From Planotetraspora thailandica (GTDB taxonomy: Bacteria > Actinomycetota > Actinomycetes > Streptosporangiales > Streptosporangiaceae): DNA of 33,938 nt. This document shows positions 1 to 7,044 of this stretch, one piece after another (the first letter of the stretch is position 1; each line of letters opens with the position of its first letter). The position numbers and the translations under genes are program-made. The notes under the pieces are model-generated. The model saw only the letters and a list, made by a program, of their open reading frames with translations. It made no database searches and was not told where the DNA came from. Location of the stretch: the NCBI RefSeq assembly GCF_016863335.1, contig NZ_BOOR01000030.1:1-33938 (forward strand), written 5' to 3'.

Positions 1-141
1 ACCCCAAGGTTGGGGGGAGCACCCCCAGGTTGGGGGGAGCACCCCCAGGTTGGGGGGAGCACCCCCAGGTTGGGGGGAGCACCCCCAGGTTGGGCACCCC
101 AACCGTTCTCATGGTTGGGGGCCATCAACCCGAGGTTGGGG
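1..141 (-). repeat. 20-bp GC-rich tandem repeat directly after the ABC binding-protein stop codon
   Basis: Four full copies of a 20-bp unit (plus-strand form AGGTTGGGGGGAGCACCCCC) lie at 7-86, with a partial copy at 87-96 and diverged remnants up to the stop codon of the binding-protein gene at 142-144. Each copy can fold as CCCCC-AGGTT-GGGGG. The gene-proximal part holds GGTTGGG-CAC-CCCAACC and CAACC-CGA-GGTTG stems. In the sense of the upstream gene the CCCCAACCT motif starts at the base after TAA. A termination or 3'-end stabilising role is inferred from the position and the stems. The array may extend beyond the window edge. No gene is seen in this stretch; the ORFs crossing it are repeat read-through. 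Confidence 0.85.
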
Positions 142-1056
142 TTAGAGGAGGCCGTTCTGGGTCAGCCAGTCCTTGGCGACCACGGGCGGGTCGTCCTTGT
201 CGACCGAGATCCGCTTCATCAAAGACAGCAAGGTCTCCGTGGTGAGCTTGGCCGAGACCTCGTTGAGCGTCGACGTGACCGTGTCGTTCACTCCGGCCTT
301 GTACACGAGGGGCGTCACGTTGTCGGAGCCGAATGCGTTCTTGGTGTCCTGCAGCGAGACCAGGTCGTTCAGCACGATCTTGGGGTCGGTGGTGAACACG
401 TTTCCGACCTGGATCGTGCCGCTCTTGATCGCGTCAGCGGTGGTGTCGCCGGTCGGCTTCCACTCCTTGAACTCCATGCCGTAGACGTCCTTGAAGTTCT
501 GCTCCTGGCGTTCCTTGAACTCCGGCGGCCCGCCCACGACGTAGTTCTTGGACACCTTGGCCAGGTCCTCGACCGTGGTGAGCTTGTCCTTGGTCGCCGT
601 CTCCTTGGTGACCGTCAAGGAGTTGTTGTCCTGGGCCTCGGACGGCGTGAGGACCTGCAACTCGGACGGCAGCTTGCTGCCCAGCGCGGAGACGATGTCG
701 TCCTTGGTCTTGACCGTGCTCGTCTTGTCCACGAACGCCAGCAGCGAGCCGATGTACTCGGGCACGACCGTCAGGCCGCCGCTCTTGATCTGGTCGTAGA
801 CGACCTCGCGCGTGCCGATGTTGGGCTTCTCCTCGACGGTGATGCCCTTGGCCTGCAGAGCCTGTGCGTAGATCGAGCCGAGCAGGATGCTCTCGGGGAA
901 GTTGAACGAGCCGACGACGACCTTGGGCGACGCGCCGACCGAGGTCGCCGGGGTCTCGGCGGGTGCGGCGGTCGACAGAGGGTCGGAGCCTCCGCACGCG
1001 GATAGGGTGAACGCCGCGGTCAGGGCGACCACCGCGGAGGTGAGAATGCGTTTCAT
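142..1056 (-). CDS. Osmoprotectant (glycine betaine/choline-type) ABC transporter substrate-binding lipoprotein
   Basis: This 304-residue extracellular lipoprotein is the solute receptor of an OpuC/ProU-type importer. It has a lipoprotein signal peptide (MKRILT, hydrophobic stretch, lipobox LSAC with Cys21). The mature part has OpuAC-type landmarks: GSFNFPES near residue 50, the IGTREV stretch, and VPEYIG. The start was set at ATG 1056 because GAAGGGA lies just upstream and the signal peptide begins there; a TTG five codons earlier is possible but has poorer context. It is the last gene of a four-gene minus-strand operon, 36 bp after the second permease. The ligand (betaine, choline, carnitine, ectoine) cannot be decided from sequence alone. 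A GC-rich repeat begins at the base after its TAA. Confidence 0.9.
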   Translation of the reverse strand: MKRILTSAVVALTAAFTLSACGGSDPLSTAAPAETPATSVGASPKVVVGSFNFPESILLGSIYAQALQAKGITVEEKPNIGTREVVYDQIKSGGLTVVPEYIGSLLAFVDKTSTVKTKDDIVSALGSKLPSELQVLTPSEAQDNNSLTVTKETATKDKLTTVEDLAKVSKNYVVGGPPEFKERQEQNFKDVYGMEFKEWKPTGDTTADAIKSGTIQVGNVFTTDPKIVLNDLVSLQDTKNAFGSDNVTPLVYKAGVNDTVTSTLNEVSAKLTTETLLSLMKRISVDKDDPPVVAKDWLTQNGLL

Positions 1057-1092
1057 CAAAAATCCCTTCAAAATCGGGAGGTAAAAGGGAGA

Positions 1093-1755
1093 TTACCGGA
1101 CTTGCCGAACCCCAGGGGAGACGACTGCCCGGTTGAGCAGCGTGAATCCCAACTGAACGGCCAGCGCGAGGAGCGCGATGAGCACCGCTCCCCCGATGAC
1201 GTCGGAATATGCCTTGGTCGCGAGCCCGTCGATGATAAACCGGCCGAGACCGCCCAAGCCGACGAAGGCCGCCACTGTGGCGGTCGACACCACCTGGATG
1301 GCGGAAAGCCGCAACCCGAGAAGGATCAGCGGAAGCGCGCTCGGGGTGAGCACCTGGAACAGCACCTGGTGCCCGCGCAGGCCCATGCCGTACGCCGCGT
1401 CACGCAGGTCGGCGTCGATGCCGCGCACCCCTTCGTACGTGTTGACGAGGATCGGCGGGATGGCCAGCACGATCAGAGGGATCAGCACCGGCAGTACGGT
1501 CCCGACCCCGATGAGCAGCACGACCAGCACGAGCAGGCCGAGCGTGGGGAGCGCGCGGGCTGTGTTGGCGGAGACCACGACGAGAAACGCGCCGCGACCG
1601 GTGTGGCCGATCAGAAGTCCCAGCGGGACAGCGATCACGGCGGCGATGAGGAACGCCGCGGCGGAGAACTCGAGGTGCTCCAGGATGCGCACCGGGATTC
1701 CGTCGGGCCCCGACCAGTTGTCCGCGTTCCCGAAGAAGTCGATCAGCCAGTTCAC
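1093..1755 (-). CDS. Osmoprotectant ABC transporter permease (second subunit)
   Basis: A 220-residue integral membrane permease of the betaine/choline importer family, with several hydrophobic segments and the inner-membrane coupling region (EGVRGIDADLRDAAYGMGLRG) that contacts the ATPase. The GTG start at 1755 is supported by GGAGGGG upstream and by a GTGA overlap with the stop of the preceding permease gene, a sign of translational coupling. A much longer open frame runs upstream on the same strand, but it crosses the neighbouring permease in another frame and is an artefact of GC-rich DNA. It should pair with the permease at 1752-2429 to form the transmembrane channel. Confidence 0.9.
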   Translation of the reverse strand: MNWLIDFFGNADNWSGPDGIPVRILEHLEFSAAAFLIAAVIAVPLGLLIGHTGRGAFLVVVSANTARALPTLGLLVLVVLLIGVGTVLPVLIPLIVLAIPPILVNTYEGVRGIDADLRDAAYGMGLRGHQVLFQVLTPSALPLILLGLRLSAIQVVSTATVAAFVGLGGLGRFIIDGLATKAYSDVIGGAVLIALLALAVQLGFTLLNRAVVSPGVRQVR

Positions 1756-2429
1756 GCCGTTCCCCTCCTCGCCCGCGACCACGGGGTGAGCAGCCACTGC
1801 GCGAACACGAGCAGGCCGTCGGACAGGACGGCGAGCGCCGCGATGAGCACGATCCCCACCACGATGGGGGTGTAGAACTGCCGCTGCCAGCCGTCGATGA
1901 AGAGGTTGCCGAGGCCGCCCTGCCCGATCAGCGCGCCCACGCTGACCAGGCTGATGCTGGAGACCGTCGCGACCCGCAGCCCGCCGAGAACCACCGGCAC
2001 CGCGACCGGCAACTCGACCTGCAGGAGCCGGCGCAGCGGCCGGAAGCCCATCGCCACAGCCGACTGCCGCACGTGGTCGGGTACCGCGCCCAGCCCGTCG
2101 ACCACGGCGGGGATGAGCACGGCAAGCGTGAAGAACGTGAGCGGAATGATCACCGTCGTCTGGGTGAGCCCGGTGACCGACAGGAATATGGAGAACAACA
2201 CGAGCGACGGCAAGGAGTAGATGACGTTCATCAGCCCTGCCGTGGGCTGATAGAGCCACCGCCATCGCGCGCACGCGACCCCGAGCGGCAGCGCCACGAG
2301 CAGTCCGAACACCACCGGCAGCAACGCCATCGCGACGTGACTCTCCAGCAGAGTCTTGATCGCGGAAGGGCCCCCGTTGTCCCAGTTCCTGGCGATCCAG
2401 TCCCAGCGAATCAGCGGCTCGTCGTTCAC
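1752..2429 (-). CDS. Osmoprotectant ABC transporter permease (first subunit)
   Basis: A 225-residue permease with a short N-terminal cytoplasmic stretch (NDEPLIRWDWIARNW), then a row of hydrophobic helices. The coupling motif (DGLGAVPDHVRQSAVAMGFRP) carries the acidic and basic residues typical of OpuCB/ProW-type proteins. GTG 2429 was chosen as start because it forms a GTGA overlap with the stop of the ATPase gene, matching the arrangement at the other end of this gene. Both permeases are about 220 residues, as expected for the two-permease ProW/ProZ layout rather than a single long ProW. Function is known for the family; the substrate is inferred. Confidence 0.9.
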   Translation of the reverse strand: MNDEPLIRWDWIARNWDNGGPSAIKTLLESHVAMALLPVVFGLLVALPLGVACARWRWLYQPTAGLMNVIYSLPSLVLFSIFLSVTGLTQTTVIIPLTFFTLAVLIPAVVDGLGAVPDHVRQSAVAMGFRPLRRLLQVELPVAVPVVLGGLRVATVSSISLVSVGALIGQGGLGNLFIDGWQRQFYTPIVVGIVLIAALAVLSDGLLVFAQWLLTPWSRARRGTA

Positions 2430-3502
2430 GGCTCCGCCCGCCCGTGGTCGTCGGCCGCGACGCGCTCGCCCGGCTCCGGCTCGTGTTCGAGCGACTTCTC
2501 CGCATAGCGGATGAGCACGTCGTCCAGCGCGTCGCGCGTCACCACGCCGACCGCGCGCCCGTCGCCGTCGGCCGCGATCGCCGCGCCGTTCGGCGACAGC
2601 AGCGCGGCGTCCAGCGCCGCGCGCAGCGAGTCGCGCTCCGGGTTGAAGGTTCCGTACGGCAGGAGCCCGCCGTCGGAACGCCAGCCGAGCGGCCGGCCGT
2701 CGGCGTCCACCACGAGGTCGTCGGGCAGGGGGCCGAGCCGTACGCCCTTGGCCGGGACGAAGGACAACCGCCGGATGCCGCGGTCGCGGCCGAGGAACTC
2801 GCGGACGAAGTCGTCGGCCGGCTCGCTCAGCAGCGTCGCCGGAGCGGCCATCTGGGCGAGGTGCCCGCCGACGCGCAGGACGGCCACCACGTCGCCCAGC
2901 TTGATCGCCTCGTCAATGTCGTGGGTGACGAAGACGATCGTCTTGTTCAGCTCGGACTGGAGGGCGAGCAGTTCGTCCTGGAGGCTGGCCCGCACGATGG
3001 GGTCCACCGCGCTGAACGGCTCGTCCATGAGCAGCACCGGCGGGTCGGCGGCGAGGGCGCGGGCCACGCCGACCCGCTGCTGCTGCCCCCCGGACAGCTG
3101 GAACGGGTAGCGGTTCGCCAGCTTCGCGTCGAGACCGACCAGCTCCAGCAGCTCCATGGCGCGTGCGCGGGCCTTCTTCTTGTCCCATCCCAGCAGGTAC
3201 GGCACGGTCGCGACGTTGTCGACGATCTTGCGGTGAGGGAAGAGCCCCGCCTGCTGAATGACGTACCCGATGCCCCTGCGCAACGTGGGAGGGTCGATCG
3301 CGCGCACGTCCTGGTCGTCGAGCAGGATGCGTCCGGAGGTCGCGTCGATCATGCGGTTGATCATCCGCAGCGACGTCGTCTTGCCACACCCCGACGGCCC
3401 CACCAAGACGGTGATCGCCCCGGTCGGCGCCTGGAGGCTGAGATGATCCACCGCCACGGTCCCGTCGGGGTAGCGCTTGGTGACGTCTTCGAATGTGATC
3501 AC
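2426..3502 (-). CDS. Osmoprotectant ABC transporter ATP-binding protein with a C-terminal CBS-like region
   Basis: A 358-residue ATPase that energises the importer at the inner face of the membrane. Walker A GPSGCGKTT is at residues 35-43; further on come the signature LSGGQQQR, Walker B LLMDEP, the D-loop and the switch histidine in VTHD. After the ATPase core about 120 residues remain, ending in a stretch that looks like a weak CBS pair (DDLVVDADGRPLGW and GAAIAADGDGRAVGVVTRD). In OpuA/OpuC-type systems such domains sense ionic strength or cyclic di-AMP; whether this one does is inference. Start GTG 3502 follows GAGGTC and places VITFEDV at the N-terminus as usual for the family. A TTG at 3541 in the same frame is less likely. 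Confidence 0.92.
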   Translation of the reverse strand: MITFEDVTKRYPDGTVAVDHLSLQAPTGAITVLVGPSGCGKTTSLRMINRMIDATSGRILLDDQDVRAIDPPTLRRGIGYVIQQAGLFPHRKIVDNVATVPYLLGWDKKKARARAMELLELVGLDAKLANRYPFQLSGGQQQRVGVARALAADPPVLLMDEPFSAVDPIVRASLQDELLALQSELNKTIVFVTHDIDEAIKLGDVVAVLRVGGHLAQMAAPATLLSEPADDFVREFLGRDRGIRRLSFVPAKGVRLGPLPDDLVVDADGRPLGWRSDGGLLPYGTFNPERDSLRAALDAALLSPNGAAIAADGDGRAVGVVTRDALDDVLIRYAEKSLEHEPEPGERVAADDHGRAEP

Positions 3503-3836
3503 GCGGGACCTCGCCCTTCGCCGGTTGAACGATCGAGACAACAGCCCGGACTCCGGCGGTGTTCCTCCGGCCCGCTTCCGCGAGCCCCTCCGTCGCTCCC
3601 ATCGTCGCAGCCGCCATATGCCGCCCGGTCATGTGACGCGCCCGTCAGCCTACGGGCACCTCGTCCGATCTGTCGTGTCCGCCGGTGATTCACCAAGATG
3701 ATCAATTAGCGGAATTTCGTCAGCCGAATTTCTATCAATAGGGCATCTAATAGTGCGCTGAGCGGCGTTGTGTTGGCATGATTGTTCTCACCAATCCCTT
3801 CAGCCCCTCACCTAAGCACCCAGAGGAGAGCCGGTC
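3503..3836. other. Intergenic region between the divergent ABC operon and the sigma-like gene
   Basis: About 330 bp without a gene I can support. It must hold the promoters of the minus-strand transporter operon and of the plus-strand sigma-like gene. The part near 3690-3770 is clearly richer in A and T than its surroundings and has two nearby copies of CGAATTTC or GGAATTTC. I cannot assign a convincing -35/-10 pair. A TGATCA at 3699-3704 is not part of the repeat family found elsewhere because the flanks do not match. Confidence 0.5.
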
Positions 3837-5060
3837 GTGACCTCCCCGCTCACCGGTCAGCGTTCGCGCAGCGAGCTGATCGCCGAGCTCTACGAGCGTC
3901 ACGCCGTCGGGCTGTTCGCCTACTGCCACGACCAGCTCGGCGAGACCGCCTCCGCGGGCGACGCCGTGGTCGCCGTGTTCACCGGCGTCCCGACGAGCGA
4001 GCCGCCGCCACGGGCCCTCCTGTACGCGCTGGCCCGCCGCGAGATCTACCGCCGCGACGTGAGCTACGCCCTTCCCTCCGTCGACTCCGTCGCCGATCCG
4101 GCGACCGCGCTCATCGAGCGGGTCTTCCGCGACATCCGCCCGCACCAGCGCGAGGTGCTCCTGCTGTCGGCCGTCTGCGGTCTGAGCACACCGGAGTTGT
4201 CCGTCGTGCTCGACATCGCCCCCGACACCGCGGGCGAGCTCACGGACGGAGCGCTGCGGCGTTTCGCCCAGACACTCGAGACCGCGACCGCCGCCGCCCG
4301 GTCGGCGCCGTTCGTCGCCGCCGACGTGGCCGAGGTGTACGACGCGATCGCGGTGGCCTCCGCCTCCGACATCCTCGCCCGGCTGCCCTGGCACCGACCG
4401 GCCGCCGCGATTCGCGCCCGCGTGTTGTCGGCGCTCCTGCTCGAAGAGCCACGCGCCGCCGACGGCTCGATCAACCTGCCGACCAAGAAGTTATGGCCCA
4501 CCACGCCCACGTGGCCTCTGCCGCTGAGCAACCCGGACCAGGCCACCGACACATCCCTCGTGCAGACCCAACCGATCTCCTCGACCGAGCCGCCGAGGCG
4601 CCGGGCCAAGCACGAGGCCACCACCGAGCCGATGCCCAAGCTGCGGGGGTCGATCCTCAACGCGATCGGCGAGGGCCGTCCGCGGAGGAAGCGTGCGGCG
4701 GCCCAGCCTGCGGTTGAGAGCGCGCCCGCCGAATCGGCGGAGACCTTCGACGCCTTCCGCCCGCCGGAGGCGGACGACCGGGCCGCCGCGTCCAATGTGG
4801 TGACGGCCGACGCGCCCAGCGCGTCGAAGACGGTCGAGGCAGCGGCGGACGCCCCGGCGCAGCTCGTGCCGGTCGAAACGGTGGAAACCGCCGAGCGGGA
4901 GGCTCCCCAGAAGCCGCGCGAGAAGAAGGCCAAGCCGGCCAAGCGCAAGAACAAGGGCGATCGTCACTACGACTGGCTGTGGGAACTCGTGGGGTTCCTG
5001 GTCTGCGTGGCCATCGCTTTGATCGTCTTCTTCTCCCTCCCCGGAATCGTCGGCCACTGA
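3837..5060 (+). CDS. Sigma-factor-like protein with a C-terminal membrane anchor
   Basis: A 407-residue protein. Residues 1-60 resemble a shortened sigma region 2 (ELIAELYERHAVGLFAYCHDQLG). Residues about 90-150 resemble sigma region 4 (RPHQREVLLLSAVCGLSTPELSVVL, then an HTH-like helix). The middle is a long Ala/Pro/Glu-rich linker with a basic cluster (EKKAKPAKRKNK), followed by one hydrophobic segment near residues 383-405 (LVGFLVCVAIALIVFFSLPGIVG). The basic side precedes the helix, so the bulk should be cytoplasmic and tail-anchored. Start GTG 3837 has AGAGGAGAG upstream. Region 2 lacks a clear promoter -10 recognition block, so it may not act as a true sigma factor. No anti-sigma gene is adjacent. 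Confidence 0.75.
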   Translation: MTSPLTGQRSRSELIAELYERHAVGLFAYCHDQLGETASAGDAVVAVFTGVPTSEPPPRALLYALARREIYRRDVSYALPSVDSVADPATALIERVFRDIRPHQREVLLLSAVCGLSTPELSVVLDIAPDTAGELTDGALRRFAQTLETATAAARSAPFVAADVAEVYDAIAVASASDILARLPWHRPAAAIRARVLSALLLEEPRAADGSINLPTKKLWPTTPTWPLPLSNPDQATDTSLVQTQPISSTEPPRRRAKHEATTEPMPKLRGSILNAIGEGRPRRKRAAAQPAVESAPAESAETFDAFRPPEADDRAAASNVVTADAPSASKTVEAAADAPAQLVPVETVETAEREAPQKPREKKAKPAKRKNKGDRHYDWLWELVGFLVCVAIALIVFFSLPGIVGH

Positions 5061-5071
5061 CCCCCTTCCCC

Positions 5072-5189
5072 GTGATCATGCAGAAGTTCGGGAACTTGTC
5101 CGCCGACCTGGCCAGACTCGTTTCGTGATCATGCAGAATTTCGCGATCAACGGCCTCCACCTGCGGCGATTCGATCCGTGATCATGCAC
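5072..5189 (+). repeat. Array 1 of the 53-bp GTGATCATGCAG family (3 units)
   Basis: Units start at 5072, 5125 and 5178, exactly 53 bp apart. The first two have the 20-bp head (GTGATCATGCAGAAGTTCGG with small changes) and a second block CCGACCTG or TCCACCTG at unit positions 32-39. The third is a terminal stub, GTGATCATGCAC. The array starts 11 bp after the stop of the sigma-like gene and points in its direction. Each complete unit contains a 16-codon mini-ORF ending on the TGA of the next unit: MQKFGNLSADLARLVS and MQNFAINGLHLRRFDP. Confidence 0.9.
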
Positions 5190-5200
5190 TGTCGGGTCGC

Positions 5201-6373
5201 TCACGCCTCCGACAAGATGAGGCCGCTCGTGGGGACACCCGTACCAGCGGTGACCACGACGTTCCGTACCCCTTGAACCTGGTTCACGGAGCTTCCCCGG
5301 ATCTGCCGTACGGCTTCCGCGATGCCGTTCATGCCGTGGATGTACGCCTCGCCGAGCTGACCGCCGTTCGGGTTGACCGGCAGACGGCCGTCGATCTCGA
5401 TACCGCCGTCCCGGATGAAGTCCTTCGCCTCTCCGCGACCACAGAATCCGAGCTCCTCAAGCTGACTCAGAACAAATGGCGTGAAATGGTCATAAATGAT
5501 GGCGGTCTGAATATCAGACGGAGCGAGCCCGGATTTTTCCCACAATTGTCGTGCGACCACTCCCATTTCAGGAAGTCCAGCCATTTCGTCGCGGTAATAA
5601 CTGGTCATCATCATCTGCCCGGCGCCCGAACCCTGGGCCGCGGCCGCGATCACCGCGGGCGAATGCCGGAGATCCCTCGCGCGCTCGACACTCGTCACGA
5701 CAAGGGCGACCGCGCCGTCGCTCTCCTGGCAGCAGTCGAGCAGATGCAGCGGTTCCGCAATCCACTTCGAGGCCTGATGCTCCTGCAGTGTGATCGGCCT
5801 TTGGTGGAACCAGGCCGCGGGATTCGTCGAGGCATGCCGCCGCATCGCCACAGCCACTCGCCCGAAATCTTCCGATGTAGCGCCATATTTGTACATATAG
5901 CGACGCGCGAACATGGCAACCCACGCGGCGGGAGTCATCAGCCCATACGGCACATGCCAGCTCATTTCGAGCCCCTGAGACGACGGTTCACCCCCGACCC
6001 GGGCATCGGGTTGCCCGAAGCGCCGGCCCGATCGTTCATTGAACGCGCGATAGCAGACGACCACGTCGGCGATGCCGCTCGCCACCGCCATGGCCGCCTG
6101 GAGGACCGTGCCGCATGCGGCGCCCCCGCCGTAATCGACCCTGGAGAAGTACGACAAGTCGCCCATGCCGACCTCACGGGCGACCGCGATCTCCTGATTG
6201 GCGTCTTGCGTGAAGGTGACCAGTCCGCTCACGTCGGACGGCGAGAGCCCGGCGTCGTCAAGCGCCGCGAAGACCGCCTCAGCGGCCAGCTGGAGTTCCG
6301 AGCGGCCGGAGTTCTTCGAGAATTCGGTCGCGCCGATGCCCGCGACAGCCGTACGACGGGACAGGGAGCCCAT
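5201..6373 (-). CDS. ltp2: Ltp2-like thiolase-fold aldolase of steroid side-chain degradation
   Basis: A 390-residue SCP2-thiolase-type protein that closely follows remembered mycobacterial Ltp2 along its length: AGIGATEFSKNSGRSELQLAAEAV at the start, FNERSGRRFGQ, HFTPFVLSQLEELGFCGRGEAKDFI, and GGQLGEAYIHGMNGI near the end. Known Ltp2 is a retro-aldolase that cleaves the C17 side chain of a 22-hydroxy steroid-CoA, releasing propionyl-CoA and androst-1,4-diene-3,17-dione, and needs the DUF35 domain of ChsH2 as partner. That partner lies two genes upstream here. The ATG at 6373 has GGAGGG 6 bp upstream, part of which is supplied by the last repeat unit of array 2. It is the last gene of the operon and is separated from chsH1 by 275 bp of repeats. 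Confidence 0.93.
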   Translation of the reverse strand: MGSLSRRTAVAGIGATEFSKNSGRSELQLAAEAVFAALDDAGLSPSDVSGLVTFTQDANQEIAVAREVGMGDLSYFSRVDYGGGAACGTVLQAAMAVASGIADVVVCYRAFNERSGRRFGQPDARVGGEPSSQGLEMSWHVPYGLMTPAAWVAMFARRYMYKYGATSEDFGRVAVAMRRHASTNPAAWFHQRPITLQEHQASKWIAEPLHLLDCCQESDGAVALVVTSVERARDLRHSPAVIAAAAQGSGAGQMMMTSYYRDEMAGLPEMGVVARQLWEKSGLAPSDIQTAIIYDHFTPFVLSQLEELGFCGRGEAKDFIRDGGIEIDGRLPVNPNGGQLGEAYIHGMNGIAEAVRQIRGSSVNQVQGVRNVVVTAGTGVPTSGLILSEA

Positions 6374-6383
6374 GGGAGCCCTC

Positions 6384-6652
6384 CTTCTGCATGATCACGA
6401 ACATTGCCGGTGCAGGTCAGCGAAGTTGATCCCGAACTTCTGCATGATCACGAGTGGAGTCGCCGCAGGTCACGGCCAAGTCTCCGAACTTCTGCATGAT
6501 CACGCCCAGGGTTTGCGCTGGTTGAGGGGTCGGCGCCCGAACTTCTGCATGATCACCCCAAGGCTTGGCGCATGATCACCCCAAGGGTTACTGCCCAAGG
6601 CTTGGTGCATGATCATCTCAAGGGTTGTTCCCCAAGGCTGCTGCATGATCAT
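6384..6652 (-). repeat. Array 2 of the GTGATCATGCAG family (7 units), inside the side-chain operon
   Basis: Read on the minus strand, TGATCA cores lie at 6646, 6610, 6573, 6550, 6497, 6445 and 6392 (plus-strand left ends). The four distal cores are 53, 52 and 53 bp apart. The gene-proximal ones are shorter (36-37 and 23 bp) and carry CCAAGGCTTGG-type palindromes. The TGA of the first core is the stop codon of chsH1. The last unit, GTGATCATGCAGAAGGAGGG, supplies the ribosome binding site of ltp2. Two units encode exact 16-codon mini-ORFs, MQKFGRRPLNQRKPWA and MQKFGINFADLHRQCS. Confidence 0.9.
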
Positions 6653-7044
6653 CCCAAGGCCACGGGGGTGAGGGTGGCCTGGGCGGTCACATGGGGGCCG
6701 AGACTCACGCGGCCGATCACCTCGATGAGGGTCTCCGACTCCGTGACCGAGGCCACCGTGCCCGAGAAGGTCAGGGTGTCCCCCGCATAGGCAGGGACGC
6801 CCAGCTTCACCTTCAGGCCGCGAAACCGCGCCGACGGGCCGGCCCAGTCGCTCACGTACCTCTCGACCAGACCCATCGTCGTCAGGATGTTCAAGAAGAT
6901 GTCCGCCGAACCCTGCGCACGGGCGATCGCGGGATCGTGGTGGACCGGCGTGAAATCCCTGGTCGCGATCGCGGTCGAGATGACGACGGTGGGCGTGAGC
7001 TCGATCGCGAGAGGTGGCAGCTCGGCCCCGGCGACGACCCTCAT
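6649..7044 (-). CDS. chsH1: ChsH1-like MaoC-family enoyl-CoA hydratase subunit
   Basis: A 131-residue single hotdog-fold protein matching the size and order of mycobacterial ChsH1 (about 129 residues). It has RDFTPVHHDP (Asp30, His35) as the MaoC-type hydratase motif, followed by AQGSADIFLNILTTMGLVERYVSDWAGP. In the known pathway ChsH1 and ChsH2 form a heterotetramer that hydrates the C17(20) double bond of the three-carbon side-chain thioester. ATG 7044 was chosen because it shares one base with the stop of chsH2 (TGATG), implying coupled translation; a longer N-terminus is possible but unneeded. The stop codon TGA is part of the first TGATCA repeat core of array 2. Confidence 0.9.
   Translation of the reverse strand: MRVVAGAELPPLAIELTPTVVISTAIATRDFTPVHHDPAIARAQGSADIFLNILTTMGLVERYVSDWAGPSARFRGLKVKLGVPAYAGDTLTFSGTVASVTESETLIEVIGRVSLGPHVTAQATLTPVALG

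Noticed and set aside
10-1005. Plus-strand open frame across the repeat and the binding-protein gene
   Set aside because: It is antisense to a clear lipoprotein gene and starts in the tandem repeat; its composition is typical of a shadow frame.
1057-1071. Upstream TTG start for the binding-protein gene
   Set aside because: ATG 1056 gives a canonical lipoprotein signal and has a ribosome binding site; the longer form adds only five residues.
3699-3704. TGATCA upstream of the sigma-like gene as another repeat unit
   Set aside because: The flanks (AGA and ATTAGC) do not match the family and no second block follows.
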